A stretch of 64,000 nucleotides of DNA, taken from NCBI GenBank assembly GCA_019054805.1, contig JAHQIY010000002.1:5456001-5520000 (forward strand), in the 5' to 3' direction. Below are positions 46,753 through 57,500 of the stretch, one piece after another. A program made the translations under genes and the position numbers. The notes below the pieces were generated by a model that was not told where the DNA came from, searched no databases, and saw only the letters and a list, made by a program, of their open reading frames with translations. Every line of letters begins with the position of its first letter. Position 1 is the first letter of the stretch. The DNA is from Brachionus manjavacas (Eukaryota; Rotifera; Eurotatoria; Ploima; Brachionidae).

Positions 46753-49249
46753 CTAAATGAACATATGAGGAAGAAAGTGAGCAAAAAAATATCTAGAATA
46801 ATGTAAGAAAAGAATTTAATTAAAAATATTTTTTATAAAACAACTATTACTAAATTTCCCTAGAATGTTTAATAACTTAAAACAATAATAAATCATCACT
46901 AGATTTTAATAAAAAAAATTTGAAATTCGGTGAACATTTGATAATTTATCTTAACACTAAAAATCCTTATTGAACAATTTTAAATCTCTAGTTTCTCCAA
47001 TAAATAAATAAAATAATAGGTTAACACGATTTCGTGAATACTTGGTGTTCATGTAATAGGATGTTTGAATAGCTTAATAACCTTTTGAAATTAGCCAGAA
47101 AAATTTTAATTTAAAAAGATTCAAAGAAATTATCTGCTAATTAATTATAATATAATTTAAAACTTTTTTTAAATCTTGTCTCAAAATAAAGTTCATCTAA
47201 TCAAAATGTTATCATTTATGTATATTAGAATTTTTTCGATATAATTAGCTTTTTAAACGCATTTATATAACATTTCATTTTTGTTTTTTTCTTGAGCTCC
47301 ATCTAATTTTTAAAGATTAATAACTTTTTTTAAGAGTAAGTTGTATTTCAATTCACCGTCGTTCTTACAGCTTAAAATCCATTTTTCGAGAGTTATTATA
47401 CAAAGAACTAAACCTCATTATACTAATGAAAGTTTAAATTTTAAATTAATTTTTTAAATTCACATCCCAATTTTTATATTTTTATACACAATTTTTTTAT
47501 ACAGGTTGATCATATTTTTTGAAACTATTTATTTCTACTTACCTTTAGTCTTAGTTAAAAGGAACTCTTTTATTTGTAAAAATCAACGGCGTGGCCAGAG
47601 AAGAGCTTAGGTGCTCAAACCATCTATCCAAAATTTCTATCAAAAAAAGTCGAAAGTTAATATTTTTTTTATTAATTTGTTTTAATATTTTATAAATCAT
47701 TAAATAAATTTTTTTTTAAATTTCATCTATTATAATGCAATCTTTGAATTTTTTTCCCAAATGATGTGATTGTAATCGAAGTCTTAGTATTTAATAATTT
47801 AGTGCTTTAATAGCTAAATTCTTTTTCTTTAAAAAAAAATGAAAAGATATTATAAAAATAGAGCACACAAGAATAATAATTAATAAAATAAAAATAAAAT
47901 TTCATTTCAAATCATTTTTTTATTTTTTTTTACATCGACTTTAAGGCGTTTATTAAAAATAAATAAATAGATAATATAATGTAAAAATATGTGAAGTAAA
48001 CTAATGGATGCTTACAGCATTTTTTTACTGAAAATATCTTATTTCTTTTTTCCTGAATGAAAAAAGTTTAACTTTTTAAAACCTTAAGCAGTTTTTGAAA
48101 TAAAAAAAATAACTTAACAAATCCTTGACTGGATCAATTTTATATAATTATTCTAAGAAATCATTCAAAGAAAACAAGTCATTCATCCAACAGATCGGTA
48201 TATTATAAAACTAAAATATTACACTCCTGCAAACATCATACACTGGGATTATAATCTGACTTTTCTAGGTACTTTCCTAAAACGCGTACCAAATTTTACT
48301 ATTTTATGCGTAATTTGTCAATTAAAAATGCGTATTTTTTTATCAAAAAAAAAAAGTTTTGTTTTATTTCAATGAATTAGTCATAAAGATTAAAGATATT
48401 AGATGATGACTTTATATTTTTGGAAAATGCATGACTGTATCATTCTGCTCCATTGGTGGTCAAACTGAAGGATGATTTTTCGCTTTCTTTCCTGAACTGT
48501 TCAATACTTAAACATTTTGCACATGTCATTACTTTTTCGATTTGTCTTTTTTAATTTTCTAATTTATTATATTTTAAATTGTTTAACTTTAAATTTTATT
48601 TTTCTTGATTTTTTGATTGTTTTTTAATCTGTAGGAGCGATAGCTAGGCACAGAGGTAGTAGTAGTTAGTAACTGCGATAAAGTTCTCTTACCAGGGCAA
48701 ATTTGCGCTTAGTCATTAAGGTTATTGCAGTCTTTATGAAATCAATTTGGACAACCATTTTCGACAATCCTTTATGATGAAAAAAATTTCTTCTATAAAA
48801 AATATTTATTTACTGACAAAAAATACTCTCGTAAATAATACAGCAATGCGATTGTCAAATATCACTAATTACTGATTTTTTTTATATTCCCTTTTAATTT
48901 TTATTTATATTTTCCAGAACTAAATTCTATTTTTTTTATCAAAAATGAGTTTAGAACATTATATATATTAGAAAAGCTAAAAAATACATTAAGTAAAATA
49001 AAAAAAAATCTCTTTAAATTTTTAAAAAAAAATATTTTGACAGATTTATTTTAATGAGATGCTGTTTTTACATTTCGAACCCTGAATCAAAATTAATTAT
49101 GTTTTAAAAATGTTGATTTTTTATGTAATAATAAATTAATAATATTTTTCAAATAGATAATAAAATAATTAAAGTCTATTTCGTAGGTATAAAAAACAAT
49201 AATCAAGCTGCTAACTAAATTTTATTAAAAGTTTACATTAAAAAAAGTT

Positions 49250-50650
49250 TTAATTTATAGGATTAAATGATGCTTTTATTATATAAGATCCAACATCATT
49301 TAAATTATTAACTGATGCAATCAGCTTGTAGGTTCCAGTTGTCAAATTTCCATTCAGTCTTGACGAAACACCTCCAGGAGGGTTCGAATCATCATTACAA
49401 TATAAATGTGAATAATAAAAGTCAAGTGACTCGCACTGTTCATTAAGCAATTCTAAAATAGTATCCATTTTGTTTGTCCCATCAAATTTACTCATTTGAA
49501 TTTCATATTTCATTTCTACATTTTCCGGTATGTCAAATCGGTAGACTACTTTGGGAAGAGAATTGGGTATTGTTGAAAAACTTGCACATGTTATTATTTG
49601 ACTACTTGAACTAAAATTGGCCAAATTTCCAAAAACAAGATAGTCATTTAGTCCTTTACTGGGAATCTGTGGCTCAGTATACAAACTAATAGGATTGAAG
49701 CAAGTTCCATAATCACCAAATGGGCCATTGATTTTAATGGTCGAGTTAACTTGCACAACAAATGAACCAGAATGATTTGAATTATAGGCAGAAAGTACTA
49801 ATCGATATTCCCCAGATGAAAGACTACCATTCACATAAGATCCAAGACCAGCATGAATTGGAGAATCATCATTACAAAGGGAAGTGTCATTTAATGGATA
49901 ACAATTGGAATCAGCAATGGAAATTAAAGTATCAAATTTGTTGTTATAATTGAACGATCTAATCTCTAAAAAAGTTTCGAAATTTTCTGGTACTATTAAT
50001 TTTACAATAAAGTCAGCACTATCGTATTTGGAACAAATTGGTCTAGCCGAATCTACATGTGTATATTGATCCAAATATATATAATAATTCAAATTTCTGA
50101 AATTAGTTCTTGGTATTTCAATCACTTCACCAGGATTATCGCACGAACCAAAAGGAGGTGGTCTAGTTGGTCTGAGATTTTTACGAAAAGAGATGGTCAA
50201 TTTGAAATTAGAATCTATATGTGAATTACTATAAACTGATGCTATTAAAAAATAGTCACCACTATCTAATTCTCCTACTATTCTTGATGATACTCCATTA
50301 AAGTCATCGTTACAAAAAAGAACATAAGAACAGTCATTCGAAAGAGCTAGAACAGTATCAACTGAGTCTCCATCATTTTCATCGGTCATTTTTATATCAA
50401 ATGACATTAAATGGGTATCTGGAATGTTAATATTAAAGGAGTAAAGTCTGTCAGGTTGTTCTGATGAAATGCAAGTGTGAGCTTTATGGGTTTCATTGGT
50501 AAGATTTCCAAAAACAACTAAATCCAAATCACCATCTATCACTCTTTCTGAATAAAGTTGGAACGATTCGTTACATGCGCTGTTTTCCAACGATTGAGTT
50601 GAACTAATCGCCAAAATAAGTGAGATAATCTTTATTATAAAAATAAACAT
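49250..50650 (-). CDS. Secreted protein with three PPC-like beta-sandwich domains, intronless
   Basis: 466 residues in one exon, with a clear signal peptide (MFIFIIKIISLILAISSTQS). Three tandem units follow, at about residues 25-155, 165-305 and 320-466. Each has the scheme ...YxFxxPxxxxxxxxI... DT(V/L)(L)x(L/I)xxxxC......CNDD.......S.(L/V).G.L..G.Y.L..S.......G.(F/Y)...(V/A). Examples are DTVLALSNDC with LFCNDDFNG, DTLISIADSNC with LCNDDSP, and DTILELLNEQC with LYCNDDSNP. The scheme matches the bacterial pre-peptidase C-terminal (PPC) jelly-roll, which in bacteria accompanies secreted peptidases. The conserved Asp cluster could bind calcium. There is no catalytic domain, so a carbohydrate- or protein-binding role outside the cell is an inference. 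Lack of introns together with this fold makes bacterial origin possible. Confidence 0.75.
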   Translation of the reverse strand: MFIFIIKIISLILAISSTQSLENSACNESFQLYSERVIDGDLDLVVFGNLTNETHKAHTCISSEQPDRLYSFNINIPDTHLMSFDIKMTDENDGDSVDTVLALSNDCSYVLFCNDDFNGVSSRIVGELDSGDYFLIASVYSNSHIDSNFKLTISFRKNLRPTRPPPFGSCDNPGEVIEIPRTNFRNLNYYIYLDQYTHVDSARPICSKYDSADFIVKLIVPENFETFLEIRSFNYNNKFDTLISIADSNCYPLNDTSLCNDDSPIHAGLGSYVNGSLSSGEYRLVLSAYNSNHSGSFVVQVNSTIKINGPFGDYGTCFNPISLYTEPQIPSKGLNDYLVFGNLANFSSSSQIITCASFSTIPNSLPKVVYRFDIPENVEMKYEIQMSKFDGTNKMDTILELLNEQCESLDFYYSHLYCNDDSNPPGGVSSRLNGNLTTGTYKLIASVNNLNDVGSYIIKASFNPIN

Positions 50651-52785
50651 TTTACTATTTTTTGTAATTTTATTTCGTTTTCTTTTATAATTTTTTTTTT
50701 TAATTTAAAAATCTAGTTCAATTTTCCTGACAAAACTGTTGGTGATAGTTCCCTGGGATTATTATTTTCAAGTGGAAACATTTTGTCTAATGTAAATTGT
50801 CTAATAATGTCAGGAATTAAATAGCTTTACTTGATGAAATTCAATTTAAAAAAAATATTATCGTTCAAACTGTGCACAAAATATTTATATTAAAATAAAC
50901 TTATTATTTTTAAATTTAAGGCATTCAAACATAAATTTAAATCTTTAAATTATTGAAATTGCAAACTTTGTATTGTCGAAGAATTCGGTAAAAAAAATAA
51001 AAAATTTTAAATAAAATATTTGAATTGAAAAAAATCTTGATTTTGAAAATTCTAATAATTTTAAAACCAAAAATTTTATGATCTATTCAATTTATCAAAA
51101 TATTTTGGATTCATTTTAGTGTGAGGAATCGTACACGCGATCAGCTAGCCTATTAATAATTCACGTGGCCGGTTAATTGCTAGCTTTAGTGTGCCAAACT
51201 TAAGTGATCTGAGGAATGACCAGATGGCGGGTTTATTAGGCGATCAAAAATTCTGATTGGTAAATTATGCGATCAGAACCGATTCAACATGAACCGTTGC
51301 TGCTTTTTCAGAAAGGGTGCACTTTTTCTGTCTCATTATTTCTGATGATTTTAAATATTTCTTTTGGATTTTGGTATTTTTTCCTTCAATAGGACTAAGA
51401 AGCCATCAACAAAATCTAATAAAATAATTTTTTATCTTTAATTAAAAAAATTTAGCAAAAGATTAAATAATTTTTCTTAAAAAATTAATATTTTGTAATG
51501 CTAGGCAAAAATTGGCACCAAATCTAAAATCACTAATATTTAGATGAGGTAAAATTCTGATCGCACTCACGATCCTTTATATTGAGGTGATCGCATAATT
51601 TGTCGAGCAGAATTTTTGATTACGATTTAATTGTTAGAATCATTAACTAATTTAATCAAAAGCATAGAAACAATATTTCCCAAAAATTGTTTAGTTTCTT
51701 GATTTAGATTTTGAAATAAAAAAGCCGAAATATTACAAAAGAAAATATCATCAAGAAGTATCATAATTTTTACAAAAGCAGGTACAAATAAATTTTCAAA
51801 TTTAAAAAATATATTTTTTTATTTTATTTTTTTGCTTATTCTTTTTTTTTGATGTTAATAATATAACATCAACTGTTCAAACACAACCATTAAATTGGAG
51901 TTAAGCAACTTGAATAAAAAACACTAATGGGATACCGACTCAACACGCGATTCACCAACGATATTAACATTACCAACACCTCCAATCATGCGAATTAAAG
52001 GTATCTCTCATAGCTCAATCTAATAATTGTTTTCCAACTTCAAAATCAAAGAATTTAAATATTACTTTTTGGCCAAATGCGTGGTCAAACATAAAAAATT
52101 AGATCATGCTATCAGCAAATTTGTCGAAACATAACATTCAATTAACACGAAATAATACTAAAATACTACAAAAATCAAAGAAAAAAAGATAGGAGGACGA
52201 TTTAGCTCAAAAATAAGAAAAAGAATTATTTAATAATTGATTTTGTAATAAATATTGTAAAAAAAAAATTTAAAAATTTTTTATACAAAAACCAAAATTT
52301 TTTAATTAATGAAAATTTTTTACTAAAATTAATTTTTTTTAATTAAAATTGACTATTTTTGATAAAAATGTAATTTCATTATATTTGATTTGTCTTATTT
52401 TATTAAATAAATTAATCGAATAAAATTTTATTAAATTTATCAAAGTAAAATTAAAATCGATAGTACAAAATTTTAATAAAATACACTATTTCTTTCATTT
52501 TTTACCAAATCTTAAGATCTTATATTCAAAAATCATTCAAAAATCAAAATTTAAAGACTCCAAATTTTTTATCTTTGATTCGGATTAAGATTTAAAAACA
52601 AATAAAAAAAGTGAATCCAAAAAAATAACGCATAAAAATATTAATTGCAAAAATAAATGCTAAAAAAGTTGAATAACGCATAAAATTAATTTTTTTTGTA
52701 GAAATTTGTGCGTTTGTCTTACTTTAAAATTTTTTTGATATATACAATTTGAATCAAGTGAAAAACACATAAAATTTCTAAAATG
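50651..52785. other. Spacer with a foldback element
   Basis: A+T-rich apart from 51120-51300 and 51540-51640, where GCGATCA motifs recur. No gene recognised. The stretch 51920-52200 is slightly richer, but its frames are broken and unrecognised. Confidence 0.4.
51240..51623. repeat. Foldback element with imperfect 36-bp inverted ends
   Basis: GCGATCAAAAATTCTGATTG... at 51240-51276 is matched by the reverse complement of 51588-51623 (inner TAAATTATGCGATCA shared almost exactly). About 30 of 36 positions agree. The inner flank repeats GCGATCAGAA in inverted form. A MITE-like element is likely; target duplication was not clear. Confidence 0.5.
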
Positions 52786-53104
52786 AAAAAAAAAATCGAT
52801 TGGATAGTTATTTCCAAGCTAAATTCCGAAACCGAACTCGAGTTTTTTCTCAATCAATTTCCGCCTATGTCATCAGCGAATTCTAATTTAAACAATTGCA
52901 CCATCTGTTCCGAAAATGATATACTGTTGTACTGAGTGTACCAATTGCAGTTGTGTTAATTTTTTAGACAAGGCGGTCTGCACTCATTTTGTTGGGTGTT
53001 GTTTATTAGACTCTATTTGTTTCCCTGGTGTTTTTATTCAAAAATTCAATTCGAGAACTAAATCAAAAAAAAGAAAAGCTGGTCAATGGTTTGAAAAAGA
53101 CTAG
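52786..53104 (+). mobile_element. MULE-type transposase remnant with SWIM zinc finger
   Basis: Two overlapping frames read IDWIVISKLNSETELEFFLN and NNCTICSENDI, then CCTECTNCSCVNFLDKAVCT, HFVGCCLLDS and KKRKAGQWFEKD with a TAG stop. The CxC...CxH arrangement (CSC-x8-CTH) is a SWIM zinc finger, as found near the C-terminus of MULE-family DNA transposases. A one-base frame change near 52920 separates the two parts. The catalytic region is absent, so this is a dead 3' fragment. Confidence 0.55.
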
Positions 53105-53661
53105 ATTTTGATAAAAATTTTTATTGACTAAATTTTTTTTATGCGTTACTCACTCTTTATTAAAAGATTAATAAAAATAATATTAAAATAATTTTTATGC
53201 GTTATTGACTTTTTTTGATTTAATATTTATGTGCTTGTCAACTTTTTGTAAGAATAATTTTTTTTATGCGGCTCTCACTTTTTTTATGTATTTTAATCTT
53301 ATTTTTTTGTATCTTCATCCTCATCCCTTTGATTCTTTTTAATTGCAATAATAATACGAAAATTAAATTAAAAAAATGCATGTAATGATGTAATTACTTC
53401 CTTATAATTTTCTCTTATTTTTCAGAACCTATTATTACTTGAAATTTTAAAATCTATTATTTCTTATTTCAATTTTTCTATTTTAATTTTTAAATCTGAA
53501 AGACATTAGCCCGAGACAAATCAAAGAATTTAAAACTAAAAAAAAATAATAATAAGCATTTTTTATAATGTCTTGTTAAGTAAGTATTTGAAAAAATTAT
53601 TGTTTTTTTTTTAATTTTTTTTTTTTTAAATATTTTTAAATCCTTTAATATAAAATTTAGG
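53105..53661. other. A+T-rich spacer
   Basis: No gene or repeat recognised between the MULE remnant and the mariner-type MITE. Confidence 0.4.
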
Positions 53662-53663
53662 TA

Positions 53664-53918
53664 CAGTGCCGGAAATTAACTTGTCACATCATATCATATG
53701 ATATCATTTGATATTAGATTATATGATCTGATATCAACTGATATAAGCTAATATCAAGAAAAAAAATTAATTCCATATTTTTACACATAAAAATTTATAT
53801 TTTGATTCACCTGAAATTATCTGATATCAAAATTTAATAGCTGATATGAGGAAAGTTTAAAAAAATGATGTTAAATGATATCAGATGATATGATGTGACA
53901 AGTTAATTTCCTGCAATG
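53664..53918. repeat. Tc1/mariner-type MITE, 255 bp
   Basis: Inverted ends of about 34 bp: CAGTGCCGGAAATTAAC at the left and the reverse complement of CATTGCAGGAAATTAAC at the right, identical beyond the first few bases. They are flanked by TA on both sides (53662-53663 and 53919-53920), the hallmark target of Tc1/mariner transposases. The interior is made of many ATATCA/TGATAT palindromic units, so the whole element can fold on itself. No coding capacity. Confidence 0.85.
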
Positions 53919-53920
53919 TA

Positions 53921-54520
53921 CTTTAAATTGGATTTCATTTTTTAAAAAAAAATTTTAATTTATTAAAAATATTTGATATCTTTTTAATTTAGTGTTAATC
54001 AATTTTTTTCATGAATAATTTAAATAATTGGGGAAGTATTTGAACTAAATATTTCTTTATTAGTCAAGTTTTTATTAGAATTGTTATTTTATAATATTAG
54101 AATTCTTTAAAATTGAATTAAATTTCATAAATTCATCCATTTAGCTGGCCTTCCATGTTAAAAAATACTGTAACATGGGTGATTTGTTATTGAGCGCAAG
54201 CGCTAGAACTGAATTTTCGGCTTTTGAGACCACGTTATAAAACAAAAGAAAACCGTGTGATTATTTTAAATAGAGAGTAATTTTTATTAAATTTATTTAG
54301 ATCCAGCCGTTCTTGCCTCTTTCCATAATTTTCAATCTGGCTAACATAAAAATCAGTAGTAATCATCGATATTCAAAAAAAATTAATTCAGTACTTTTCA
54401 ATACAAGCGGAATATTTTTTTATTAATTATGATTTTCTTATCATATTTTCAGAATTATTCTCTGAATTGTTTAACCTCTTAAAACAAAAACACAAAATCT
54501 TTTACTTGATTCTATCATTT
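53921..54520. other. Upstream region of GGCX
   Basis: Contains no coding signal before the GGCX start. A richer patch near 54170-54230 (CATGGGTGATTTG..., GAGCGCAAGCGC) might be promoter or 5' UTR sequence. No defined motif could be supported. Confidence 0.35.
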
Positions 54521-57500
54521 ATGAAAAAAATGGCTACTAAAACAAAATTTAATGATCTCTTTGGCTTTAATTTTGATGAATTAAAATCATGGAATGGTTT
54601 GGTGCGTCTGCTAAATCGCCCCGAAGATCCATCATCTCTTGCCGTTTTTCGTATATTCTTCGGTAAGAGATAAAAATATTCATTTGACGTTTTTAATTAA
54701 GCAGCTTTTTAGGTCTCATAATGATGTTGGATATTCCGCATGAACGAGGAATGACAGATGCAGACTTGGAATTTGGCAATCCAAAACAGTGCTACTTTCC
54801 TCTATTTGACTTTTTGAAGCCTCTTTCAGCAGAATGGATGGTTATAATCTACGGAATCATGTTTTTTGGAGCAATGGGTATAATGCTCGGTTTCAAGTAT
54901 CGTTGGTCATGCCTTTGCTTCACTATTCCATATTGGTATTTATTTTTCTTGGATAAAACAACATGGAATAATCATTCGTATTTATATGGATTGTGTGGAT
55001 TTCTTCTCTTTTTTATGGATGCTGACCGATATCTGTATTTTTTTGATTAATTGATCTTTTTTTAAGTTAAACTTTATTTACAGATCGATTGATGGTTTGA
55101 TGGATAAAAATATTAGAAATGCTCATGTACCATTATGGAACTATAGTATCTTGAGAATCCAGATATTTTTTGTCTACTTCATGGCCGGTTTGAAGAAAAC
55201 CGAACTGGATTGGATTAAAGGTTATTCAATGGGAACATTAGGAACTCATTGGGTTTTCGACCCTTTCAAGTAATCTATCATATTAGTTAAAGAGGCTAAA
55301 TTTGATTGAAATTGTAATTTCAAATTTTTTTAAAGTCAGAGTTTTATAAAAGTTATACCTTCACAAATTTCGTTTTTTTATTCAAACTAGTGCAAAAGTA
55401 AAGAAAAAGTCATTTGACATGACTTTATTTGAAAAAAAAGAGTGCTAAAAAAAAAAGGTGAAAAATGATTAAACTAAAAAGTTGTAAATCATCATATTCA
55501 AAATAAAACTTAAAATAAGAAAAGATAGCGTTTTTTTTATTGTGGAAAACAATTTTATCATAGAACTTAGAAAAGATTTACTATAATCAAATGCCAAATG
55601 AATCTAATGTCAAATAACGAGTGTTCAAAAAAGAATGTTCAAAATTTTAACTGAAAAAAAAATCTTTGTCTTCTATTTTTTATTAATATTATAAATTAAT
55701 TTTATACTTAATTTTAAAGAGCAATGAAAAATAAATAAAATGAGCTCTTAATCAATTTTTTAATGACAAACAGTTCAAAAGTTATTTGAGTTTGTCCGAT
55801 TTTACTTTTTTACTAGAAAACCGCCTGCTAATTCACTAGATCGAGATACTCTGTAGTTAAAAAGAAAAATAGAGTGTCCTAAATTTTAGTTTTGTGAAAT
55901 TCAATACAAAATGATAAAAAGAACGGAAAAATATGTAAAAAAATTGAATAACTTTTTGGGTCTAGTCGAAAGTTTTATCAGGTGATAACATAATATCTTA
56001 TCATTTGGTACCATACCGGTTATGCTAACATCCTGATAAAGAAATTGTTATCAGTGTTTTATGTTATCAAAAAGAGTATATTAAAAATACAACTAAAAAG
56101 ATGTTATCATTTACTCAATTATGTTACCATCTTGACAATTTTTTTATCAAATAACATATAAAAAAAGTCTTTTTCAAGAAAGTTTATTTGAATCTTTTTA
56201 AAACGAAGCATATTCTAAATTATAAGAATATTAATTATTTTTTAATGTGTGCGTGATATGTGTAAAATAACCCTAAAAAATTTTGTGCTCATCAGGACTA
56301 AAAAATGTTATCAAAGGTTAATTTTTGTTATCATCTCTGATAACATAAAACGCTGATAACAATTTAGTTATCAGGATGTTAACATTACCGGTATGGCTAG
56401 GTTAACATAATATGTTATGTTATCACCTGATAACATTATCGGCTAGACCCAACTTTTTTTCTAAATTTTAAACTTAGTTCTGTAAATGCAGCAGTCAAAG
56501 TTGGAACAAATTTTAAGGTCTGCTAGATTTGCAGAGTTCAGCAGAAATTAAAAATCAATTTAATCGAGCGTGGTGCATTTTTCATAGATTTTGCAAACCA
56601 TTGGTAGACTTTTACAGTTGATGCAACTTTGAATGTTTCAACATGCTGCATCGACAGAACTAATCTTAAACTTTTAGAAAAAGAGTTGTTCAATTTTTTT
56701 GCCCTCTTTTCTTTATTTTGTACTGAACTTCACAAAACATTTCATTTTATATTCATTCATTCATTTTAAATTGCTTTTTCATTAGTTTTTTTGGTATTTA
56801 TTTGTTATTTATATTTTCAGCAACGATTTTCTTTGGCATTAAATTCATGAAATTACATTCATTTGGCATCACATTGCACAGGATCCTTGGAAACTTTGTC
56901 TTTATGGTTGCATTTTAAAAGAAATTCTTTGAATAAAATTATTCTCAACTTCCAGTATAGATCAAAATTTTTAAGTCAACTCAATTGACGTAACTTTGGT
57001 TTAATGACTTTTGAGCAACACAGGTTTTCAATAAAATGATTAAATTTGAAATGCAAAAAGTCACTTATCTCTCAAGCATTGTATTTGAAAATTCCGCGTG
57101 TTGATTTATTCATTTGTTTAATACACACCTTTGATCTAATTCAGTCTCTTATTAGACCAAGATAAAAAATTTAAAAAAAAACCCTAAATTAGCATTAAAA
57201 ATATACTAAAAATTTTGAAATTTTATCACTGATAGAACCTTTTTTTAATAGACAATATCATGTAAAAATTAAAAAGATTTTATTTAGCATCGAAAAAAAA
57301 TGAATGAAAGTTTAAATTTTTAAATTTTGAATTTTTGCTACAAAAAAAATTAAAGCTTAAAAAATATTTAGATTATCTTTTATAATATCAAAATCAAAAT
57401 TTTTTATCTTGGGAATAAAATTTTAATTGTTTTTAAAAAATCCTAATATTTAAATTTCAGATCTATTTTAACTACGGATCAAATAACTTTGTTTATAGTT

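Larger units (their letters stand above)
44629..49249. other. 4.6-kb gene-free region with transposon ends
   Basis: No gene supported. It contains two lone transposon-like ends (45864 and 47588), a LINE/SINE tail at 46709-46752 and a similar one in reverse at about 48640-48740. The rest is homopolymer-rich A+T sequence. Confidence 0.45.
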
